Assembly (NCBI RefSeq): GCF_004340875.1 | Contig: NZ_SLXQ01000015.1 | Location: forward strand, 58,770 to 122,769 | Length of the DNA stretch: 64,000 bases | Source: Tamaricihabitans halophyticus | GTDB taxonomy: Bacteria; Actinomycetota; Actinomycetes; Mycobacteriales; Pseudonocardiaceae | Reading direction: 5' to 3' | Shown here: one piece after another, positions 32,843 to 41,733 of the stretch | How positions within the stretch are numbered: the stretch's first letter is position 1 | Layout of the letters: every line of letters begins with the position of its first letter | The notes under the pieces: model-generated | Told to the model about the DNA's origin: nothing | The model's input: only the letters and a program-made list of their open reading frames with translations | Database searches by the model: none | Translations under genes and position numbers: made by a program

Positions 32843-34957
32843 ATGTCCCAGCCTGCCCAGAACTCCGTCGAGCCCGAAATTCATGCCGAACGTGACTACA
32901 TGGACGTCTGCCGTGCGCAACTCGCCCGTATGCGCGAGGAGGTTCGCGCGCACCTGGACACGGGTGCGGGTGAAGGCGAAGACGTACTGGACAAGTACTT
33001 CAACCATATGCTGCGCCAGTTCCGTGCCCAGGTGGTTGAGGAGCTGGCTGATCTGGACGATGTTCCGTTGTTCTTTGGCCGCCTGGACTTCCCGGCTGGC
33101 GAGATCTACGAGGGCATTCGAGAGACCGGATCGATAACCCACACCCTGACCAGCGACCTGGTTTACGTCGGGCGTCGAGGAGTGCGTGACGACGGCGGCG
33201 AGCCAATGGTCATCGACTGGCGCGCCGAGCTCTCGCGCGCGTTCTACGAGGCCAGCCCCCAGGATCCGATGGGTGTCCGAACACGCCGCCGGTACGGTTT
33301 CGATCATCACGGTGTGCTGACCGCATACGAGGACGAACCTATCGCGGAGCTGCGGGCTGCCATCGGTGGCGGTGGTTTGCTCGTCGCCGAGATCGAGCGG
33401 CCACGCAAGGGTCCGATGCGGGACATCGTGGCGACGATCCAGCCCGAGCAGATGAGCCTCGTCCGCGCTCCGCTGGACCGTACGGTCTGTATCCAGGGCG
33501 CCCCGGGTACGGGCAAGACCGCGGTTGGCCTACATCGCGTGGCGTACTTGCTCTACGCCGAGCGGGAACGGCTGCGCAAGAGTGGGGGCGTGGCCGTAAT
33601 CGGGCCGAACCGCTCGTTCCTCTCCTACATCCGCAACGTGCTGCCCGCGCTAGGTGAGGTGGAGGTATCGCAGGCCACTCTCGATGAGCTCATCGGGTCC
33701 GGCGTCGTGGTCCGGCGTACGGACGCGCCGCTGGCGGCGGTGGTCAAGGGTGACGTGCGGATGGCCGAGGTGCTCCGGCGCCACCTGTGGTCGCGGGTCC
33801 AGGCGTTGACCGAAACCGTCGAGGTCAAACACCAGCACCGCACCTGGCGCCTGTACCCGGAGGAGCTGGCTGACGAGGTCCAGGATGTGCTGGCCCGCGG
33901 GGTTGACTATGGCGCGGGGCGCGAAGTGCTCGCGAACCGTCTCGCGCATCTGGTGCTCCGTCAGCTGGAGCGGGCAGGCAACTCATCGTCCACTTTGACT
34001 GAACTGCGGCGGAACAGGGCGATCAACCGCGCGGTGGGGCAGATGTGGCCCACGATCGACCCGACCCGGTTGGTTTTCGACCTGCTCACTGACCAGGCCC
34101 AGCTGGCGCACGCCGCCGAGGGCGTTCTCACCGGCGAGGAACAGCGGGCGATCTTGCTGTCTCCGCGTCCACGTAGTGCGAAGTCCGCGCGCTGGAGCAG
34201 CCTCGACCTTGCACTGTTGGACGAGGCCGCTACGTTGGTTGAACGGCCAGCGAAACTCGGACATGTGGTGGTCGACGAGGCACAGGACCTGAGCCCGATG
34301 CAGTTCCGCGCGATCGCTCGGCGGATGGCTGGTTCCGGCACCCTGCTTGGCGATCTGGCGCAGGCCACCAGCTCTTCCGCCGTTCAGGACTGGACCACGG
34401 TGCTCCGGCATCTGGACCGGCCGGAGGGCAAGGTCGAGGAACTGACTCGCGGATATCGCGTACCGGCACAGGTCATTGACTTCGCCGCCAGGCTGCTTCC
34501 CTACATCGCCCCGGATCTGCGTGGTCCAGCGTCGTTCCGGCAATCCTCGGAATCCTTGCGGATCACCCGGACCACGCCAGGGGAGGAGACCGACACCGTC
34601 ATCACGACCTGTGCCGCCGCGCTCGCACGCGAAGGAGCGCTCGGCTTGATCGCGGCCGATGTGGATATCCCGGAACTTCATCAAGCGCTGTCCGACAACG
34701 GATTGCCACATATCGTGCTGGGCACCGAGGAAGCGGACCTGGAATCAGAACGCCTCATCCTGGCACCGGTCTCGCTCAGCAAAGGGCTTGAATTCGACAC
34801 CGTGGTCGTGGTGGAACCAGCCCGGATCGCCGGCAGCGAACAGCGCGGTCTACAACGTCTCTACGTCGCGCTGACCCGCGCCGTAAGCAACCTGCATGTC
34901 ATCCATACCGAGGATCTACCGGAACCATTGGCCACGGAGCCCGCGATGACGTACTGA
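32843..34957 (+). CDS. HelD/HelR-family UvrD-like RNA polymerase helicase
   Basis: 704 residues. N-terminal arm (about 1-75) with heptad-like Leu/Arg, then FFGRLDF and YVGRRGVRDDGGEPMVIDWRAELSRAFYEA, hallmarks of the HelD family. Walker A GAPGTGKT is at 219-226, the DEAQD box in HVVVDEAQDLSPMQ, and the C-terminal helicase motif in LQRLYVALTRAVSNLHVIHT. HelD proteins bind RNA polymerase, release stalled complexes, and in actinomycetes the HelR branch protects against rifamycins. I see no clear rifamycin-associated element upstream. Divergent from a TetR gene. Confidence 0.9.
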   Translation: MSQPAQNSVEPEIHAERDYMDVCRAQLARMREEVRAHLDTGAGEGEDVLDKYFNHMLRQFRAQVVEELADLDDVPLFFGRLDFPAGEIYEGIRETGSITHTLTSDLVYVGRRGVRDDGGEPMVIDWRAELSRAFYEASPQDPMGVRTRRRYGFDHHGVLTAYEDEPIAELRAAIGGGGLLVAEIERPRKGPMRDIVATIQPEQMSLVRAPLDRTVCIQGAPGTGKTAVGLHRVAYLLYAERERLRKSGGVAVIGPNRSFLSYIRNVLPALGEVEVSQATLDELIGSGVVVRRTDAPLAAVVKGDVRMAEVLRRHLWSRVQALTETVEVKHQHRTWRLYPEELADEVQDVLARGVDYGAGREVLANRLAHLVLRQLERAGNSSSTLTELRRNRAINRAVGQMWPTIDPTRLVFDLLTDQAQLAHAAEGVLTGEEQRAILLSPRPRSAKSARWSSLDLALLDEAATLVERPAKLGHVVVDEAQDLSPMQFRAIARRMAGSGTLLGDLAQATSSSAVQDWTTVLRHLDRPEGKVEELTRGYRVPAQVIDFAARLLPYIAPDLRGPASFRQSSESLRITRTTPGEETDTVITTCAAALAREGALGLIAADVDIPELHQALSDNGLPHIVLGTEEADLESERLILAPVSLSKGLEFDTVVVVEPARIAGSEQRGLQRLYVALTRAVSNLHVIHTEDLPEPLATEPAMTY

Positions 34958-35000
34958 AACCCAGGCTGGCTCGCGCGATTCCGACAACCCACAGGGCGCG

Positions 35001-35765
35001 CTATTCGGCCTCCCGAGGCTTGGCGGAGGTCTTCCCGGTCGCTGGCTTGCGGAGTAGCCCGCGAAGGCGGGTCAGCACATCCACCTGCGCGGGATTGTAA
35101 ATGTCGACCATGGCCTTGCGAACGTTCTTCGTCGCGTACTGCTCGCCCCGTGGCGCGTCCATCGGTGCGGTGAGCAAGTCCGGATGTTCCCGGTATATCG
35201 CTTGTACGAGCGGAACCAGGCGCTCGGCGAGGTCCACGCGGGCCCGTTCATCGGCGTCGGCGGGTAGGTTCTCGAACTCCAGGCCTACTGGGTCGATGAT
35301 GGGTCTGCGCACGAGACCGGCGTAGCTCGCCATTCCCTCGGGGCCGAGTACCCGGCCGAGCACGGTGAGGAACGTCCGGTCCTCCTTTGACATCGGCGTT
35401 TCAGTCGCGGCCGGTACGAACTCGGGAGGTAGCTCGGTCGGAGCCGACTTCTGCAGGATGTAGCCCAGCTCCACTCTGGCTCGCTGCAACCGTTCGATCG
35501 TGGCCGCGAGTTCCGCGTCGAGCGTGCGCAATGCTTGCTCCGGGTGGTCGTCGGCGTCTCCCATCTCGGCGATCTGGGTCAGGGAGAAACCCAGGTCAAC
35601 CAACCGCTTGATCCGCAGCAGCCGGACGAGGTGGGCGACGCCGTACTGTTTGTAGCCGTTGGCGCGTCGTTCCGGCTCAGCGAGCAGGCCGACCTCGTGG
35701 TAATGCCGCACGGCCCGCAGGCTGGTGCCCGCGAGCTCGGCGATCTCACGCGTGCTCCACGCCAT
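35001..35765 (-). CDS. MerR-family regulator
   Basis: 254 residues. N-terminal winged helix STREIAELAGTSLRAVRHYHEVGLL (4-28), then YGVAHLVRLLRIKRLVDLGFSLTQI and a dimerising coiled coil (ALRTLDAELAATIERLQRARVEL). The long C-terminal domain (about 115-254) is not a metal-binding tail and is unassigned. Convergent with the helicase gene and divergent from the secreted hydrolase at 36005; control of the latter is possible. Confidence 0.88.
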   Translation of the reverse strand: MAWSTREIAELAGTSLRAVRHYHEVGLLAEPERRANGYKQYGVAHLVRLLRIKRLVDLGFSLTQIAEMGDADDHPEQALRTLDAELAATIERLQRARVELGYILQKSAPTELPPEFVPAATETPMSKEDRTFLTVLGRVLGPEGMASYAGLVRRPIIDPVGLEFENLPADADERARVDLAERLVPLVQAIYREHPDLLTAPMDAPRGEQYATKNVRKAMVDIYNPAQVDVLTRLRGLLRKPATGKTSAKPREAE

Positions 35766-36004
35766 CGCCAGCCCTCACCTCGCTCCGTTTCGGCGTTCGG
35801 GATCGTCTCTCGCTATTCGAAACTATGCCGTGGGGGCACGGTCAAGCGCGAGCCAAACGTGGTCTCCTCGACCGACCCAGTCCCGAACTGGTGGTGACCT
35901 GTATCACGTCATTGCGGTGTTGAGTGTGCCGTAGCGGCACAGCTTTTCCTTGTTCGCAACGCGTAATCGAATCCGAGGCCCACTCGTTCGGTACTGGAGA
36001 CACA

Positions 36005-37687
36005 GTGAAGAGAACCTGGACTGTCACGGCTTTCGCGCTCGCCGTACTGATGTTGGTCGGCGTGCCGGCAGGCTCGGCCGCCGCGAAGCCCGGGGTCGCC
36101 GAGCGTGGTGTGACCCATGAGCAGAACGACCGTGTTCCTGAAGGGGCCGTTTGGACCGAGCGCTACTTTCCTTCGTCGGACGGATCGGAGACTGAGCTGC
36201 ATGCCGACGTCTTGCTACCGAAGGATCTTCCGGAAGGCGCGAAGATTCCGGTGATCCTGTCGGTCGGGGCCTACTTTGGACATTCCGGGCAGCTGGGCGA
36301 CGAGGGCTGGTCGCATGCGGGACCCTCCGATCGGTTCGCGGATCTGGTCGAGGGTGGCAGGCTGTTCGAGCGGGGCTATGGCCTCGTTCAGGTTGATCTG
36401 CGGGGCTTTGGCGGGTCGACTGGCTGTCTGGATTTCATGGGCGCGGGTGAGCAGGCCGATGTGCGGGCGGCCATCGATTGGGTCGCCGAGCAGTCGTGGT
36501 CGACGGGGGCGGTTGGGATGTATGGCAAATCCTACGATGCGATCACCGGGTTGGTCGGCAACAATCTTGATCAGGAGTCGCTGCGGGCTGTGGTCGCGCA
36601 GGAACCGGCTTGGGATATGTACAACCTCGTACGCTCGAACCGGGTCGCGAAGCTGAGTGGGGTGCTCGCGCCCAACACCTACAACCAGATCGCCCAGCTC
36701 CCGCAGCTGCCGGACGACACGAAGCGCTACCGCAAGAACGCGCGGTACGAGCAGCGGCATCCCGAGTGCGTCGCCTACAACACGGAGAACAACCTGAAGG
36801 CCGACCCGCGGTCCGAGTACTGGCGGCAGCGTGATCTCGCCGAGCAGGCGAAGGGTAGTGACACTCCGCTGTTCGTTACGCAGGGCTTTGTCGAGCCGAA
36901 CACGAAACCCGAGGCAATGCAGGAGTATCTCGCCAACCATCAGGGCATCCAGCGCGGTTGGCTTGGCCCGTGGGAGCACGTGCGCGGCAACGATCGCAAC
37001 CAGGACGGCAAGCTCAAGATGGGGCGCGCGGGCTGGTTCGACGAGGTGATGGCTTTCTATGACGAACACCTCAAAGGCCACGACACGAAGACCGACTACC
37101 CGAACTTCGCCATCCAGGACAGCAACGGCGACTGGCGCGCGGAGGAGACCTGGCCAGCCGCGCGGGACTCGCGTGCGGTCGCGCTGCGCGATGGTTCCTA
37201 CGCGGACACGGGTGAGGACGGCGGGCAGGCAAGCTACTTCAGCTGGTCCCACCCGGTCGAGCAGGACATCCGGATCACCGGTACACCGCGAATCGACATG
37301 GCCACCAGCGGCGTCGGTAACGTCATGGTGAAGCTCTACGACGTGGCGCCGGAAGGCTCCTCGACCATGTTCGACGAACAAGTGTCCCTTGTAGACAGTT
37401 CAGGGGACGTTGGTATCGAACTCAAATCAACCGACTGGACAATCCCGAAGGGACACTCGCTGACGGTTGAGATCGGCACGATCTACGACGGTGGCTGGAT
37501 CGACACGCCGACCGGTAGCCAGATCACCGTGCGCGACGCGCGGCTCAACCTCACCACCGACGACCCGGCCAGCGACAAACCCGCCGACGGCGAGAAGTCT
37601 CCGTACCTGGACACCTATCGCCAGATATACGCCAAGGAACTGACCCACGGCGATCCGTCGTTCACCGTGCCCACACCACGCGGCTGA
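36005..37687 (+). CDS. Secreted CocE/NonD-family (X-Pro dipeptidyl peptidase S15-like) hydrolase
   Basis: 560 residues from the GTG at 36005, with GGAG five bases upstream; this start gives a Sec signal peptide (KRTWTVTAFALAVLMLVGVP, cut near SAAA). Alpha/beta hydrolase domain with DLRGFGGSTG and nucleophile S176 in GMYGKSYDA, a His in WLGPWEHVRGN near residue 320, and a C-terminal jelly-roll (residues 400-530) typical of CocE and S15 peptidases. Likely an extracellular esterase or prolyl-dipeptidase; substrate unknown. The membrane protein gene follows after 22 bp. Confidence 0.88.
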   Translation: MKRTWTVTAFALAVLMLVGVPAGSAAAKPGVAERGVTHEQNDRVPEGAVWTERYFPSSDGSETELHADVLLPKDLPEGAKIPVILSVGAYFGHSGQLGDEGWSHAGPSDRFADLVEGGRLFERGYGLVQVDLRGFGGSTGCLDFMGAGEQADVRAAIDWVAEQSWSTGAVGMYGKSYDAITGLVGNNLDQESLRAVVAQEPAWDMYNLVRSNRVAKLSGVLAPNTYNQIAQLPQLPDDTKRYRKNARYEQRHPECVAYNTENNLKADPRSEYWRQRDLAEQAKGSDTPLFVTQGFVEPNTKPEAMQEYLANHQGIQRGWLGPWEHVRGNDRNQDGKLKMGRAGWFDEVMAFYDEHLKGHDTKTDYPNFAIQDSNGDWRAEETWPAARDSRAVALRDGSYADTGEDGGQASYFSWSHPVEQDIRITGTPRIDMATSGVGNVMVKLYDVAPEGSSTMFDEQVSLVDSSGDVGIELKSTDWTIPKGHSLTVEIGTIYDGGWIDTPTGSQITVRDARLNLTTDDPASDKPADGEKSPYLDTYRQIYAKELTHGDPSFTVPTPRG

Positions 37688-37709
37688 GTACGACGGGAAG
37701 GGAAGGGCC

Positions 37710-38342
37710 ATGACCAACCGGTCTCGTGACGACGAACACCGGAAACGGCTACGCCCGTTCCGCCGTCACCACGCGGTCTACCGCCAGCTTTACACCACCA
37801 TCGTCACCAGCCAGGACAACGGCACGACCCGTTACACGGTCGAGTACGACGCCGCCAGGGACGACGGGCACATCGTGCTCTACGCCGACGAATACCAGCT
37901 GGCGACGGCAGAGCCGCCAGCTTCCTTTCCCGTGCCCGGTGGCGTCATCGACGTGAACGTATCGCTCTACGGAGTCACACGGGTGCACCTCCTCGGCGAC
38001 GACGGTCACCAGCGGCGACTCACACCCGTCGCCGGCACGCTCGAGGACCTCCGCTGGCGGCTACATCGCCAGCGGCCCGGCCTCAGCGCACTACTCGCAT
38101 GGCTGGCGATCACCGCGCTGCTCGCCAATCTCGTGCTGTCCGTACCGCAGGCCATCGAACTCCTTACGACAGTCCCAAGGATCCGCGACATCGTGGGCGG
38201 CACGTTCACCTCGCCAGTCCAGCTACCCGGGTGGCTCACCGTCATCGTGACACTCACCGGCGCACTTGCCGCCGTCGAACGACTACTGATGCTGCGCCGC
38301 AACCGCGTCCTCGACATCGAGACACTATGGACAAACCTGTGA
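37710..38342 (+). CDS. Hypothetical protein with two C-terminal membrane segments
   Basis: 210 residues, GGGAAGGG before the ATG. Residues 1-115 are polar and soluble, with alternating strands (YTVEYDAARDDGHIVLYADEY). Two hydrophobic segments follow, at about 126-150 (LLAWLAITALLANLVLSV) and 175-195 (WLTVIVTLTGALAAVERLL). I do not recognise the family. Twenty-two bases after the secreted hydrolase on the same strand, so probably cotranscribed with it. Confidence 0.75.
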   Translation: MTNRSRDDEHRKRLRPFRRHHAVYRQLYTTIVTSQDNGTTRYTVEYDAARDDGHIVLYADEYQLATAEPPASFPVPGGVIDVNVSLYGVTRVHLLGDDGHQRRLTPVAGTLEDLRWRLHRQRPGLSALLAWLAITALLANLVLSVPQAIELLTTVPRIRDIVGGTFTSPVQLPGWLTVIVTLTGALAAVERLLMLRRNRVLDIETLWTNL

Positions 38343-38434
38343 GACCGTGGTGGGGGCGATCGACGGTCGGGCGCGTTTCGGGTTGGCGCCCCGTAGCGGG
38401 TCACCAGGCGACCATTGCGGCGGGCTGACAGCGG

Positions 38435-38623
38435 TCAGGACGGTGCCTTGTCGCCGATCACCGCCTTGACAAGCTCGACGACGGCGTTGGCGCCGTAGCT
38501 CCGGTACCCCGAGTGGTTACGCTCGGGTTCGGGTAGCAGTCCGGTCTGATGGTAATGCCGTACTGCCCGAACCGTGACCCCGGCATAGCTTGCCAGTTGA
38601 CTGATGGTCAGCATGCATTCCAT
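38435..38623 (-). pseudogene. Truncated MerR-type DNA-binding domain
   Basis: 62 codons: TISQLASYAGVTVRAVRHYHQTGLL and PERNHSGYRSYGANAVVELV match the first ~50 residues of a MerR protein, much like the full MerR at 35001-35765. It stops before the second half of the domain and has no dimerisation helix or effector domain. No continuation is seen in the other frames downstream. Probably a remnant rather than a working regulator. Confidence 0.6.
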
Positions 38624-38659
38624 TGTGCGCGGTAGTTAACCGGTGTGCCGGTGCGACAC

Positions 38660-39436
38660 CTAGCCACGGACCACGCGCAGAGCACAGTTCGCTGACTTCT
38701 CGAACGGCCGCAGCACGTCCCGGTCACCGTCATCGACGATTACCGTATGCTCGCGGTCGATCGGTGCCCAGTATGCGAACGGTTCGCTCGCGAGCTTCGA
38801 ATGATCGACGAGAACGTAGGACTCGCGGCCCGCGTGCAGCATCGCGTGCTTAAGTTCCGCTTGTTCCAGCGTTGGACAGCTCAGGCCGCGCTCGACCGAG
38901 ATACCGTCAGCTCCGAGAAAGACCCTGTCCGGTCGCACGTGCGCCAGTTGCCTTTCGACGGTTGGCCCAAGGATCGCTTCGTTCGGGTAGCGGAGCTTTC
39001 CGCCCAACACCACAACCTCGATGTCCGGGTTGTCGGCGAGTGCGAGCAACACGGTCAGCCCGTTGGTGACGACGGTGAGCCCGGACCGCTCGGCAAGGTG
39101 GTGCGCGAGCCGACCGGTGGTCGTGCCAGCGTCAAGCAGCACGACGTCACCATCCCGTACGAGACTGGCCGCCGCGCGTGCCACGGCGTTCTTCTCCTCG
39201 GCGAAGCTGGCGTCTTTCTCGCGCAGTGTGCGTTCGACGCCCGGCCCGGTGTCGAGCGCCCCGCCATAGGTGCGTACCACGTGACCCTCGCGCGCCAGTT
39301 CCGTGAGGTCGCGGCGAATCGTCGACGACGAGACGCCGAACTGCTCGGCGAGCTGCTGGATGTTGCAGTCACCACCGCGCACGGCGGCAAGTAGCTGCAC
39401 GCGCCGCTGGGTCGTCGTCTGTCGGGGAACGCTCAC
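38660..39436 (-). CDS. DeoR-family repressor of four-carbon sugar acid operon
   Basis: 258 residues. N-terminal DeoR helix-turn-helix (NIQQLAEQFGVSSSTIRRDLTELAREGHVVRTYGGA, about 25-60), followed by the sugar-phosphate sensing domain with LLDAGTTTGRLAHHL, TNGLTVLLALAD, VVLGGKLRYPNEAILGP and LGADGI. It is last in the minus-strand run, 9 bp after pdxA2, and probably represses the operon until a phosphorylated C4 intermediate appears. The inverted repeat upstream of the permease is its likely target. Confidence 0.9.
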   Translation of the reverse strand: MSVPRQTTTQRRVQLLAAVRGGDCNIQQLAEQFGVSSSTIRRDLTELAREGHVVRTYGGALDTGPGVERTLREKDASFAEEKNAVARAAASLVRDGDVVLLDAGTTTGRLAHHLAERSGLTVVTNGLTVLLALADNPDIEVVVLGGKLRYPNEAILGPTVERQLAHVRPDRVFLGADGISVERGLSCPTLEQAELKHAMLHAGRESYVLVDHSKLASEPFAYWAPIDREHTVIVDDGDRDVLRPFEKSANCALRVVRG

Positions 39437-39445
39437 GGAGGCACC

Positions 39446-40480
39446 CTACGACGCCTCGGGTGGGTAGACCGTACGGAGCTTGCCGGAAAACGGCGCCAGT
39501 TCGACGGCGGCCTTGAACGCGGCATGCATCGTGCCGGGGTCAGCCCTGCCGGTGCCCGCAATGTCGAAGGCCGTGCCGTGATCGACCGACGTACGCAGAA
39601 TCGGTAGTCCGACGGTCACCGAAACGGTGCCATGGAAGTCGACTGTCTTCGACGCGATGTGGCCCTGGTCGTGGTAGAGCGAGAGGACGCCGTCATAGCG
39701 GCCTTCCAGCCCCTGGTGGAACACGGAGTCGGCAGGCACCGGGCCGGTGACGTCCAGTCCTTCGGCGCGGCTGGCCTCGACCGCCGGCCCGATCGCGACG
39801 ATCTCCTCGTCGCCGAACTTGCCGCTCTCGCCACCGTGTGGGTTCAGCGCGGCCACGGCCAGTCTTGGTTCGTCCGTGCCGAACACCCGCAGTGCCGTGT
39901 AGGCCTCGTGGATCGCGTGCTCGATGTTGGGTTCGGTGATCTTGTCGAGCGCCTGGCGGAGGGACAGGTGCCGGGTGGCGAAGAATATCTTCAGCCCGCG
40001 TACCCAGAACATCGTGTTGAACCGTGTGGAGCCGGTCAGCTCGCCGAGCATCTCGGTGTGCCCGAGGTGCGTTGATCCAGCCGCCCAGATGGCTTCCTTG
40101 TTGATCGGCGAAGTGACGACGGCGTCCACGTCGCCAGCCAGCGCCAGTTTCGTTGCCGCCTCGATCGCGGCGACCGCCGCGCGACCGGCCGTGCCGTCCA
40201 CCGCTCCCCACGGCAGATCGCCAGGGGCGATCCCGAGGTCGAGCACGTCGATCACACCAGGGGAGAAGTGTGCCTGCGACACCGCACTGATCGCGTTGAT
40301 CTCGACATCAAGCGCGCACACTTCGGCAGCGCGCCGCAGCACCGCGGCATCGCCGACGGCGAGCGGACGAGCCTGCTCGGTTGCCCATGGTTCGGCGAGT
40401 GTACGAGCGGTGATCTCAGGGCCGATACCAACGGGGTCGCCGACCGTGACGGCGAGAATGGGGCGTTCGGTACTGGTCAC
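39446..40480 (-). CDS. pdxA2: 4-phospho-D-threonate/erythronate dehydrogenase, PdxA2 type
   Basis: 344 residues, GTG start overlapping the kinase stop by 4 nt. PdxA family: VTVGDPVGIGPEIT at the N-terminus, TSPINKEAI near residue 120, HTEMLGELTG with the metal His, ALNPHGGESGKFGDEE near 205, and LYHDQGHIASKTVDFHGTVSVTVGLP near 265 with further metal ligands. True PdxA works in vitamin B6 synthesis; those paired with a four-carbon acid sugar kinase are PdxA2, which oxidises and decarboxylates 4-phospho-D-threonate to dihydroxyacetone phosphate. Operon context decides for PdxA2. Confidence 0.9.
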   Translation of the reverse strand: MTSTERPILAVTVGDPVGIGPEITARTLAEPWATEQARPLAVGDAAVLRRAAEVCALDVEINAISAVSQAHFSPGVIDVLDLGIAPGDLPWGAVDGTAGRAAVAAIEAATKLALAGDVDAVVTSPINKEAIWAAGSTHLGHTEMLGELTGSTRFNTMFWVRGLKIFFATRHLSLRQALDKITEPNIEHAIHEAYTALRVFGTDEPRLAVAALNPHGGESGKFGDEEIVAIGPAVEASRAEGLDVTGPVPADSVFHQGLEGRYDGVLSLYHDQGHIASKTVDFHGTVSVTVGLPILRTSVDHGTAFDIAGTGRADPGTMHAAFKAAVELAPFSGKLRTVYPPEAS

Positions 40481-41733
40481 TGCGGTATTCCTCGCTTTCG
40501 TTGCGCGATAACACTGATCAGGTGCTCGACACAGCTGACCGCGGCGTCCCGCTGGCCGATGAGACCACCTTTCGTCGCGAAGGGAAGACCGTCGTGCGGT
40601 CCGCCAACGAGACTGCCCGCCACGGCCAGCGGCAGGACCTCGGTGTCGATGGCGAAGCCGTCACTGGCGAGCGCCGCGGTGGTTGCCTCCGCGATATCGC
40701 CGCCGGTGGCGTAAAGCCCGCCAAAGCGATGCTCGGCAAGCAGGATCGCGGCGGCCGCGGCGAGTATCCGCGGGATATGTTCGGCCGCCCGCGGCGCAAC
40801 GCGTTCACCCGGGTCGGGAGGGACGGTCCGAATACCGACTACCCGGCTGCCCTGCTCCACCACGGCGGTCGCCCGGTCGGCGATGGCCCGTGCGTCCAGC
40901 CCTTCCATGGACACGTCGACGAACCGAGCTTGTAGCACCTGCTCCAGTTCCACGACCTGCTCGCTGGTCACGCCAGTGATACTGCCGACGACGGCGAGCA
41001 CGGGTGGTAGGTCGTGCACGCCCGGGCCGATCCCCAGCGCGGCGGCGAGCAACACCGCGAACGGTCCACTGTCCACGGATACCCATTGGGTCTGGCGTTC
41101 CCGTCGCACCTGCGCGGCCGCCTCGGCGATCGTGCGCAGGTGCGCATTGGTCGTCGCGTCACAGACGACGAACGGCGCGGACGTACTGGCGAGTCGCGCG
41201 GCGACGGCGTCCACACCGGACTCGACGACGTCCAGCGGAGTCTCGGTGATCTCGCGGCCGGTGCCCTCGCGCAGAATGGTCGCGACGCGGGAAAACCCAA
41301 CCGGAGTCAGTGGATCGCGTGCGACCGGTGTCTCCGCGAGCGGGACGCCGTCGACGAGGTGCAGCCCGCCGACCGTGGTCCTGCCCGCGTCGGGGAAGGC
41401 GGGCACCACGAGCGCCCTCGTGCCAGGGGCGAGCGCATCGAGCAACGCATCGGCCTCGGCTCCGACATTGCCGCGCAGCGTGGTGTCCACCCGCTTGCAG
41501 ACCAGCTCCACAGGGGACACGGCCCTGACCGCCGCTTGTACGAACTTCTGTGCCTGCTTGGGTTCGGCATGGCGCGTGCCCACATTGAGCACGACGACAT
41601 CGGCGCCGCCCGCGCTGCTGACACGGTCAACCCCGCTCACCGACACGGCGCGCATCCCGGCCCGCGCGAACCGCGCGCCGGTCGCATTGCTCCCCGTCAG
41701 GTCGTCGCCGATGACCAGCACGTGTGCACTCAC
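40477..41733 (-). CDS. dtnK: Four-carbon acid sugar kinase (D-threonate kinase-like)
   Basis: 418 residues from the GTG at 41733, which overlaps the permease stop by 4 nt; the same frame is open upstream but overlaps the permease gene. The N-terminal domain begins VLVIGDDLTGSNATGARFARAG and holds KRVDTTLRGNVGAE near residue 90; the C-terminal nucleotide-binding domain ends with LYATGGDIAEATTAAL and LPLAVAGSLVGG. It phosphorylates a C4 sugar acid at O4. The pairing with PdxA2 and GntP and without an LtnD-type dehydrogenase points to D-threonate, with D-erythronate the alternative. Confidence 0.88.
   Translation of the reverse strand: MSAHVLVIGDDLTGSNATGARFARAGMRAVSVSGVDRVSSAGGADVVVLNVGTRHAEPKQAQKFVQAAVRAVSPVELVCKRVDTTLRGNVGAEADALLDALAPGTRALVVPAFPDAGRTTVGGLHLVDGVPLAETPVARDPLTPVGFSRVATILREGTGREITETPLDVVESGVDAVAARLASTSAPFVVCDATTNAHLRTIAEAAAQVRRERQTQWVSVDSGPFAVLLAAALGIGPGVHDLPPVLAVVGSITGVTSEQVVELEQVLQARFVDVSMEGLDARAIADRATAVVEQGSRVVGIRTVPPDPGERVAPRAAEHIPRILAAAAAILLAEHRFGGLYATGGDIAEATTAALASDGFAIDTEVLPLAVAGSLVGGPHDGLPFATKGGLIGQRDAAVSCVEHLISVIAQRKRGIPQ

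Noticed and set aside
39446..40480. Vitamin B6 biosynthesis (true PdxA)
   Set aside because: No other pdx genes are near, and the overlap with a four-carbon acid sugar kinase and permease points to PdxA2 catabolism.
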